This document shows, one piece after another, positions 58,083-64,000 of a stretch of DNA of 64,000 nt. This DNA is from Rubrivivax sp. (GTDB lineage Bacteria > Pseudomonadota > Gammaproteobacteria > Burkholderiales > Burkholderiaceae_C): assembly GCA_026125665.1 (NCBI GenBank), contig JAHCKS010000016.1, positions 1 to 64,000 on the forward strand, given 5' to 3'. The stretch's first letter is position 1. Every line of letters starts with the position of its first letter. The notes under the pieces were generated by a model that saw only the letters and a list, made by a program, of their open reading frames with translations, did not search any database and was not told the DNA's origin. Position numbers and translations under genes: made by a program.

Positions 58083-59561
58083 ATGAACCGTGCTCCATCG
58101 GGGATCGCTTGCGGTGTGCTGGCCATCGCGATGCTGGCCGGCTGCGCTTCGCTGCAGACGCCGGGCGAGGCGGCGCCCTTGCCCGAGCCGCCCGCCGCCT
58201 GGCGCGCCGCGGTGTCGGTGGGCGGGCCGGGCGACAGTTCCCCGCAGGCCCTGGCTGCGTGGTGGCGCCGATTCGCCGACCCCACGCTGGGCGCCCTCGT
58301 CGACGACGCGCTGCGCTCGGCGACCGACGTCCAGGCAGCGCGTGCCCGGCTGCGGTCGGCACGCGCCGCGCGCGACCTCGCCGCGGCCGGCCTGCGCCCG
58401 AACGTCGGCGCCAACGCGTCCGCGCAGGCCAGCCGCAGCGAAGGCCGCGCGACGACGCGGCAGTACCGCTCCGGCTTCGACGCCGCCTGGGAAGCCGACC
58501 TCTGGGGGGCCGGCCGCGCCGGTGTCGCCGCCGCCGAAGCGGACGTGCAGGCGGGCGCGGCCGCGCTCGGCCAAGCGCAGGTCGCCATCGCCGCCGAGGT
58601 GGCGGCCACGCTCATCGACCTGCGCAGCCTGCAGGCGCGCCGGGCCACCACCGAGGCCAGCCTTGCCAGCCAGCAGCACACGCTTCGCATCACGCAGTGG
58701 CGCGCGGAAGCCGGGCTCGTGACGCAGCTCGATGTCGAGCAGCAGCGCACCACCGTCGCGCAGACGCAGGCGCAGCTGCCGGCGCTGCAGGCAGGCATCG
58801 AACAGGCCATGCACGCGCTTGCCGTGCTCACCGGCCGCGCGCCGGGCGAGCTGAACAGCCGCCTGGCCGCCGCCGCGCCGCTGCCCGAGGCGCCGGCCGG
58901 ACTCGCGCTGGACATCCCGGCACGGGTGCTGAGCCAGCGTCCCGACGTGCAGGCCGCAGAGGCGCGCGTGCGCGCGGCCGTTGTGCGCGTCGATGCCGTC
59001 GATGCGCGACGCCTGCCGAGCCTGCAGCTGTCGGGTTCGATCGGTCTGTCGGCGCTGTCGCTTTCCACCCTCGTGCCCGGCACCGGCGTCGCGTCGCTGC
59101 TGGCCGCGGTGGATTGGCCCGTGCTCGACTTCGGCCGGCTGCGCGCGCAGGTGCGCGGCCAGGAGGCGGCCCTCGAGGAAGCGCGCGTCGACCACCGTGC
59201 CACCGTGCTCGCGGCGCTGCAGGAGGTGGAAGACACCCTCGTGGCGCTGCGCGGCGCGCGCGAACAGCGCGCGAGTCAACAGGGCGCGGCCGAGTCGGCG
59301 CGCCGCGCGGCGCGGCTCGCCGAGCAGCGTTACGCCGCGGGCCTCACGGACATCACGTCGGTGCTGATCGCGCAGCGCTCGCTGCTCGCGGCCGAAGACG
59401 CGCTGGCCACGACGAGCGCCGCCGTCGCCACCCAGCATGTGCGCCTGTACAAGGCCCTCGGCGGCGGCTGGACGCCGACCGGCGAAGCTGCCACGGCCGA
59501 CCCCGCCACCGCCCCGACCACCACCGCGGCATCCGCTGCCGAACGCGGAGATCGCCGATGA
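58083..59561 (+). CDS. NodT-family outer-membrane efflux lipoprotein
   Basis: A 492-residue TolC-like protein with a lipobox (AMLAGC, Cys21), so it is anchored in the outer membrane. It has the paired helical hairpin repeats typical of RND/ABC outer-membrane factors: AWWRRFADPTLGALVDDALR, EADLWGAGRAGVAAAEAD, SQRPDVQAAEARVRAA and the last QRYAAGLTDITSVLIAQRSLLAAEDA. It ends by overlapping the macA-like ATG (ATGA). It supplies the outer-membrane channel for the MacAB-like pump that follows. Confidence 0.93.
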   Translation: MNRAPSGIACGVLAIAMLAGCASLQTPGEAAPLPEPPAAWRAAVSVGGPGDSSPQALAAWWRRFADPTLGALVDDALRSATDVQAARARLRSARAARDLAAAGLRPNVGANASAQASRSEGRATTRQYRSGFDAAWEADLWGAGRAGVAAAEADVQAGAAALGQAQVAIAAEVAATLIDLRSLQARRATTEASLASQQHTLRITQWRAEAGLVTQLDVEQQRTTVAQTQAQLPALQAGIEQAMHALAVLTGRAPGELNSRLAAAAPLPEAPAGLALDIPARVLSQRPDVQAAEARVRAAVVRVDAVDARRLPSLQLSGSIGLSALSLSTLVPGTGVASLLAAVDWPVLDFGRLRAQVRGQEAALEEARVDHRATVLAALQEVEDTLVALRGAREQRASQQGAAESARRAARLAEQRYAAGLTDITSVLIAQRSLLAAEDALATTSAAVATQHVRLYKALGGGWTPTGEAATADPATAPTTTAASAAERGDRR

Positions 59562-60997
59562 ACGACACGAACGCCTCCGAAGCGCGCGAGGTCGGCGTGG
59601 CCGCACGCGCCGGATCCGGCAGCGCCGCACCGGCCGCTGCCGCTGCCGCGACCACGGCGCCCGCGCCGGCCGAAGCAGCAGCGGCGGCCATTGCCCCGAC
59701 GCCGCGCCACGGCGCAGCGGCGCTCGACGACTTGCTGGGCGTGGGCGCCGGCAGGCGGCCGTTGTGGCACCGGCCGGCCGCGTGGGCCGGCGTCGCGCTG
59801 CTGGCCGCCGCGGCCGGGTTCACGTGGTGGTGGCTCGGCCAGCGCCAGGCCGCCGCCGCACCGCGCTACGTCACGCAGCCGGCGACACGCGGCGCGCTGA
59901 CCGTCACCGTCACCGCCAACGGCACGCTGCAGCCGACGCAGCTCGTGGCCGTCGGCAGCGAGCTCTCGGGCACCGTGGCGCGCGTGCTCGTCGACGTCAA
60001 TGCCCGCGTCAAGCGTGGCCAGCTGCTGGCCGAGCTCGACACCGCCCGCCTGTCGGACCAGGTGAAGCGTTCCCGCGCCGGTGTCGCTGCGGCCGAGGCG
60101 CAGGTGCAGCAGGCGCGGGCCACGCTCGCCGAAACGCGTGCCACGCTCGAGCGGCTGGAGGACGTGGCGCGCCGCTCCGGCGGCGAGGTGCCTTCGCGCC
60201 AGGAGCTCGACACGGCGCGCGCCGCCGTCGCGCGCGCGCAGGCGGCCGAGGCGAGCGCGCTCGCCGCCGTGGCCGAGTCCGCCGCCGCGCTCAGCTCCGA
60301 CGAGACCAACCTGCGCAAGGCGTCGATCCGCGCGCCGATCGACGGCGTCGTGCTCGCCCGCAACGTCGACCCGGGCAACGCGGTCGCCGCGTCGCTGCAG
60401 GCCGTGACGCTGTTCAGCCTGGCCGAGGACCTGGCGAAGATGACGCTGCAGGTCAACGTCGACGAAGCCGACGTCGGCCGCGTGCAGGAAGGGCAGAAGG
60501 CCACGTTCACCGTCAGTGCCCATCCGAACCGGCGCTACCCGGCCACCATCAGCCGCCTGCGCTACGGCTCGACGACGAAGGACAACGTCGTCACCTACCT
60601 CGCCGACCTCGACGTGCCCAACGCCGACCTGAGCCTGCGCCCGGGCATGACGGCCACCGCCACCATCACCACGGTGGAGCGCGCCGACGCGCTGCTGGTG
60701 CCCAACGCCGCGCTGCGCTTCAACCCCGAGGCGGCCGCCGGTGCGGCGGCGAGCAGCAACAGCGGCGGCGGCATCGTCGGTGCGCTGATGCCGCGCCCGC
60801 CGCGCGGCACGAACGTGCCCAAGCGCGCCGGCACCGACACCTCGCGCGTGCGCCAGGTGTGGGTGCTGCAGGACGGCCGGGCGGTCGCCGTGCCCGTGAC
60901 GCCGGGCGTCAGCGACGGCCGCGTGACCGAGGTGACGAGCGAGCAGCTGCGCCCGGGCATGCCGGTCATCGTCGACCAGGCAAGCGCGGCGCGCTGA
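59558..60997 (+). CDS. macA: MacA-like periplasmic adaptor (membrane fusion protein)
   Basis: A 479-residue adaptor with an unusually long Ala/Pro-rich cytosolic lead (about 1-75), one membrane helix (about 78-95), a lipoyl/barrel-sandwich domain (LSGTVARVLVDVNARVKRGQLLAELD), a coiled coil (about 165-245), then RAPIDGVVLARNVDPGNAV and a beta-barrel. It links the inner-membrane ABC pump to the outer-membrane factor. The class (MacA) rests on the following ATPase and permease; substrates of relatives include macrolides, lipopeptides and toxins. Confidence 0.92.
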   Translation: MNDTNASEAREVGVAARAGSGSAAPAAAAAATTAPAPAEAAAAAIAPTPRHGAAALDDLLGVGAGRRPLWHRPAAWAGVALLAAAAGFTWWWLGQRQAAAAPRYVTQPATRGALTVTVTANGTLQPTQLVAVGSELSGTVARVLVDVNARVKRGQLLAELDTARLSDQVKRSRAGVAAAEAQVQQARATLAETRATLERLEDVARRSGGEVPSRQELDTARAAVARAQAAEASALAAVAESAAALSSDETNLRKASIRAPIDGVVLARNVDPGNAVAASLQAVTLFSLAEDLAKMTLQVNVDEADVGRVQEGQKATFTVSAHPNRRYPATISRLRYGSTTKDNVVTYLADLDVPNADLSLRPGMTATATITTVERADALLVPNAALRFNPEAAAGAAASSNSGGGIVGALMPRPPRGTNVPKRAGTDTSRVRQVWVLQDGRAVAVPVTPGVSDGRVTEVTSEQLRPGMPVIVDQASAAR

Positions 60998-61023
60998 GGC
61001 CGGCAGCCACCGAGAAGACGGCG

Positions 61024-61758
61024 ATGCGCGACACGCCCCTCATCGAGCTCGCCGGCGTGACGAAGACCTACGGCAGCGGCAGCGCCGCGTTCCAGGCACT
61101 GCGTGGCGTCGACCTCGCCATCGACGAGGGTGACTTCGTCGCCATCATGGGCCCGAGCGGCTCGGGCAAGTCGACGGCGATGAACATCCTCGGATGCCTG
61201 GACGTGCCGACGAGCGGCGAGTACCTGTTCCGCGGCGTGCCGGTGCAACGGCTCTCGCGCGACCAGCGTGCGCTGCTGCGCCGGCGCCACTTCGGCTTCG
61301 TCTTCCAAGGCTTCAACCTGCTGCCGCGCACCAGCGCGCAGGAGAACGTCGAGCTGCCACTGCTCTACCGCGGCGAGAGCGCGGCGGCGCGCCACGCCGG
61401 TGCCTGCGCCGCGCTGGCCGCGGTGGGCCTGACGGGCTGGGAGCACCACACGCCGGCCGAGCTCTCCGGCGGCCAGCAGCAGCGCGTGGCCATCGCGCGC
61501 GCGCTCGTCACCCGCCCCGCCGTGCTGCTGGCCGACGAGCCGACCGGCAACCTCGACTCGCAGCGCGGCCGCGAGATCATGGAGCTGCTCGCGGCGCTGA
61601 ACACCGAACGCGGCATCACCGTGCTGATGGTGACGCACGAGCCGGAGATGGCCGCCTACGCGCGGCGCATCGTGCGCTTCGTCGACGGGCGCGTGGCGAG
61701 CGACGTGACGAACCATGCCGCCACGCCGGCTCCGGTCGTGGCGAAGGAGCCCGCGTGA
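61024..61758 (+). CDS. MacB-like ABC transporter ATPase
   Basis: A 244-residue ATPase of the LolD/MacB/FtsE family. Walker A GPSGSGKSTAMNILG, Q-loop FQGFNLLPRTSA, signature LSGGQQQRVAIARALV, Walker B VLLADEPTGNLDS and H-loop VTHEPEMAAYA are in order. In E. coli MacB the ATPase and permease form one chain; here they are separate, the permease beginning at the stop (TGATG). Cytosolic side of the pump. Confidence 0.94.
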   Translation: MRDTPLIELAGVTKTYGSGSAAFQALRGVDLAIDEGDFVAIMGPSGSGKSTAMNILGCLDVPTSGEYLFRGVPVQRLSRDQRALLRRRHFGFVFQGFNLLPRTSAQENVELPLLYRGESAAARHAGACAALAAVGLTGWEHHTPAELSGGQQQRVAIARALVTRPAVLLADEPTGNLDSQRGREIMELLAALNTERGITVLMVTHEPEMAAYARRIVRFVDGRVASDVTNHAATPAPVVAKEPA

Positions 61759-62996
61759 TGGCCACCACGGCCTGGGGCACGCTCGGGCAGTGGTCCAGCA
61801 CCCTGCTGCTGGCGCTGCGCGAGATCCGCCGCAACCTGCTGCGCTCGTTCCTCACCATCCTCGGCATCGTCATCGGCGTGGCGGCGGTGATCACGATGGT
61901 CACGGTGGGCAACGGCGCCACGCGCGCCGTGCAGGACCAGATCACGAGCCTGGGCACCAACCTGCTGCAGATCCGCCCCGGCCAGCGCCTCGGCCCCGGC
62001 CGCGACGCCGCCGGCTCGCCGCCCTTCCGCGTCGCCGACGCCGAGGCCATCGCGGCGCAGGTGGGCGGCGTGCGCGCCGTCGCGCCACAGGCCACCGCCG
62101 GCGGCACCGCCGTGTACGGGGCGCGCAACTGGTCCACCGTCGCCTACGGCACCACCAACGCCTACTTCGAGACGAACAACTGGACGCTCGCCAGCGGCCG
62201 CGTGTTCGAGCCGGTCGAGGAGCGCGCCGGCGCTTCGGTGTGCGTGATCGGTGCCACCGTGAAGCGCGAGCTCTTCGGCAGCGTCGACCCCGTCGGCGAG
62301 CGCATCCGCTTCCGCCAGATCAGCTGCGAGGTCATCGGCACGCTCGCCAGCAAGGGCCAGGCGGCGATGGGCATGGACCAGGACGACGTGCTCGTGATGC
62401 CGGTGGCCACCGTGCAGCGCCGCCTCACCGGCAACGTCAATGTTGGCACGCTGCTCGTCTCGATGGCCGACGGAGCCGACGCCGAGCGCGTGAAAGCCGA
62501 CCTCACGCGCCTGCTGCGCGAGCGGCGCAAGCTCGCCGACGGCGACGAGAACAACTTCAACGTGCTCGACACGGCGCAGCTGGCGCAGACGCTGTCGGGC
62601 ACCACCGCGGTGATGACGATGCTGCTCGGCGCGGTGGCCGCCGTGAGCCTGCTCGTCGGCGGCATCGGCATCATGAACATCATGCTCGTCAGCGTCACCG
62701 AGCGCACGCGCGAGATCGGCATCCGCCTGGCCATCGGCGCGCTCGGGCACGAGGTGCTGCTGCAGTTCCTCATCGAGGCCGTGGTGCTGGCCGCGCTCGG
62801 CGGGCTGGTGGGCATCGTGCTGGCCACCGTCGCGTCGGTCGTCATCACCCAGGTGATGGGCGTGCCGTACCTGTTCGACGCCGGCGTCAACCTCGCGAGC
62901 TTCGCCTTCGCGGCGCTGATCGGCGTCGTCTTCGGCTACTTCCCGGCGCGGCGCGCGGCGCGGCTCGATCCGATCGAGGCGCTCAGGCACGAGTAG
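61758..62996 (+). CDS. macB: MacB-like ABC transporter permease
   Basis: A 412-residue inner-membrane permease with the FtsX/MacB_PCD layout: a first span (LLRSFLTILGIVIGVAAVITMVTVGNG shows the signature T-x-L-G-I-x-I-G-V), a large periplasmic domain (about 60-280), and three C-terminal spans with VSLLVGGIGIMNIMLVSVTERTREIGIR. These pumps act by mechanotransmission on periplasmic substrates. It starts one base inside the ATPase stop, the end of a four-gene coupled operon (nodT-macA-ATPase-permease). Confidence 0.94.
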   Translation: MATTAWGTLGQWSSTLLLALREIRRNLLRSFLTILGIVIGVAAVITMVTVGNGATRAVQDQITSLGTNLLQIRPGQRLGPGRDAAGSPPFRVADAEAIAAQVGGVRAVAPQATAGGTAVYGARNWSTVAYGTTNAYFETNNWTLASGRVFEPVEERAGASVCVIGATVKRELFGSVDPVGERIRFRQISCEVIGTLASKGQAAMGMDQDDVLVMPVATVQRRLTGNVNVGTLLVSMADGADAERVKADLTRLLRERRKLADGDENNFNVLDTAQLAQTLSGTTAVMTMLLGAVAAVSLLVGGIGIMNIMLVSVTERTREIGIRLAIGALGHEVLLQFLIEAVVLAALGGLVGIVLATVASVVITQVMGVPYLFDAGVNLASFAFAALIGVVFGYFPARRAARLDPIEALRHE

Positions 62997-63144
62997 TTCT
63001 TCTGACGCGATGATCGGCGAGGCGCCGTGGCGGGATCGGGCGCAGCCGCCGCGCCGTCGTCGATGTCGATCCGCGACCCCGTCGTTCGTCGTCATCACTG
63101 AGGCCGGCCTCGCCGCCGGCGTTCCCCACACCAAGGAGAAAGCG

Positions 63145-63633
63145 ATGGCTGCCGTTCCCGCCAGGATCACCCCCTCCCTGTGGTTCGACTTCAACGCCGA
63201 GGAGGCGGTGAACCACTACCTCGGCATCTTCGAGCGCGGCCGGATCATCCAGAGCTCGCACTACGACGAGGCGATGCCCGAGCACGCCGGCAAGGTGCTG
63301 ATGATCGAGTTCGAGATCGAGGGCCAGCGGCTGCAGGCGCTGAACGGCGGGCCGCAGTTCCCGTTCACCGAGGCCGTGTCGCTCTCGGTGAGCTGCGACG
63401 ACCAGGCCGAGGTCGACCGGCTGTGGAGCAGACTCACGGCCGACGGCGGCCGCGAGAGCATGTGCGGCTGGCTGAAGGACAAGTACGGCCTGTCGTGGCA
63501 GATCGTGCCGAAGCAGCTCGTCATGCTGATCAACCACCCGGACAAGGCCGCAGCCCGGCGCGCCATGAAGGCGATGCTCGGCATGCGCAAGATCGACATC
63601 GCCGCCGTGCAGCGCGCCTTCGACGGGCGCTGA
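63145..63633 (+). CDS. VOC-fold (PhnB/glyoxalase-like) protein
   Basis: A 162-residue protein of the VOC superfamily, subgroup annotated as 3-dmu-9_3-mt or PhnB-like. It starts PARITPSLWFDFNAEEAVNHYLGIF and contains IEGQRLQALNGGPQFPFTEAVSLSVSC and YGLSWQIVPKQL, the conserved strands of the group. Actual function is unknown despite the historical methyltransferase label. A strong AAGGAGA precedes the ATG. The longer frame from 63010 has no such site and is not supported. Confidence 0.9.
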   Translation: MAAVPARITPSLWFDFNAEEAVNHYLGIFERGRIIQSSHYDEAMPEHAGKVLMIEFEIEGQRLQALNGGPQFPFTEAVSLSVSCDDQAEVDRLWSRLTADGGRESMCGWLKDKYGLSWQIVPKQLVMLINHPDKAAARRAMKAMLGMRKIDIAAVQRAFDGR

Positions 63634-63670
63634 GCGGACCTGCCGCCGCCACCCCGCAAGGAGAAGCGAG

Positions 63671-64000
63671 ATGACCTATGTCGATGGCATCGTCTGCGCC
63701 GTGCCCACGGCGCGCCGCGACGAGTACGTGAAGTACGCGCAAAGCGTCGCACCGGTGTGCAAGGCGCACGGTGCGCTGGCCGTCGTCGACTGCTGGGGCG
63801 ACGACGTGCCCGAGGGCCAGCTGACGTCGTTCCCGATGGCCGTGAAGTGCGAGCCGCACGAGACGGTGGTGTTCTCGTGGATCGTCTGGCCTTCGCGCGA
63901 GGTGCGCGACGCGGCCTGGCAGAAGATGATGGACGACGCGCGCATGAAGCCCGAGACGAATCCGATGCCCTTCGACGGCAAGCGCATGATCTTCGGGGGG
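63671..64000 (+). CDS. DUF1428 family protein (cut by right edge)
   Basis: The first 110 residues of a YbaA-like DUF1428 protein: MTYVDGIVCAVPTARRDEY, VVDCWGDDVPEGQLTSFPMAV, VVFSWIVWPSREVRDAAW and NPMPFDGKRMIFGG, where the family usually ends within about ten residues. It has AAGGAGA eight bases before the ATG and follows the VOC gene by 37 bases, so the two are likely one transcript. Members are small ferredoxin-like-fold proteins of unknown function. Confidence 0.9.
   Translation, partial: MTYVDGIVCAVPTARRDEYVKYAQSVAPVCKAHGALAVVDCWGDDVPEGQLTSFPMAVKCEPHETVVFSWIVWPSREVRDAAWQKMMDDARMKPETNPMPFDGKRMIFGG

Overview
The window is about 70% G+C with dense, mostly bacterial-operon gene layout. The gene content (Smg/DUF494, DUF1631, DUF2868, GlyQ/GlyS two-subunit glycyl-tRNA synthetase, AceK, exosortase-A-associated enzymes, a liuR-ivd pair, a long-tailed DksA beside hslVU) points to a betaproteobacterium of the order Burkholderiales, probably from the Rubrivivax/Leptothrix/Methylibium side of the order. 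This placement is inferred from gene families and order; no rRNA gene is present, and I found no tRNA, CRISPR array, prophage or replication origin.

Layout. 1-2068: the start of a DUF2868 membrane protein (cut by the left edge), a divergent lipoprotein, then a nested inverted repeat. 2069-10022 (minus): malic enzyme maeB, pgk, azlCD, a secreted GIN-domain protein, a small lipoprotein, fmt and def. 10405-13343 (plus): a LysM protein, dprA and smg, divergent from def-fmt as is common in this group. 13465-19307 (minus): a DUF1631 protein and the Sec accessory genes yajC-secD-secF, with a possible leader peptide and RNA switch between secD and secF. 19617-24817 (plus): two exosortase-A-associated enzymes, a decayed IS1182-type transposase, and a PEP-CTERM protein behind a good sigma-54 promoter. 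24896-43639 (minus): a long run holding acyl-CoA dehydrogenase, LysE exporter, thiolase, an Mla/MCE lipid transporter (permease with fused STAS domain, ATPase, MCE protein, PqiC-like lipoprotein), an outer-membrane protein, aceK, carbonic anhydrase, isovaleryl-CoA dehydrogenase, a MerR regulator, a putative structured small RNA with a strong intrinsic terminator, a YgjP-like peptidase, plsC, gmhB, glyS and glyQ. 43718-46358 (plus): a BASS transporter overlapping a D-aminoacylase-type hydrolase. 46359-48873 (minus): lnt and corC. 49072-55384 (plus): a CobW-type GTPase, a DksA with a lysine/alanine/proline-rich tail, a STAS-like protein of unknown role, and hslVU. 55424-64000 (plus): aldo/keto reductase, AMP nucleosidase, a NodT-MacA-MacB-type efflux system in four coupled genes, a VOC-fold protein and a DUF1428 protein cut by the right edge.

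How it fits together. Most of the window is housekeeping: translation (def, fmt, glyQS), protein export and envelope assembly (yajC-secDF, lnt, plsC, gmhB, Mla system), proteostasis (hslVU), central carbon metabolism (maeB, pgk, aceK) and branched-chain/fatty acyl-CoA catabolism (ivd, thiolase, acyl-CoA dehydrogenase). The accessory parts are the exosortase/PEP-CTERM segment and the efflux operon. The observations I rate highest are the secD-secF intergenic element (small ORF plus two mutually exclusive hairpins, one hiding the secF start), the GmhB homologue that lacks the HAD nucleophile, the putative small RNA at 37732-37875, and the sigma-54 promoter of the PEP-CTERM gene. All RNA and promoter calls are read by eye and need experimental or comparative support.
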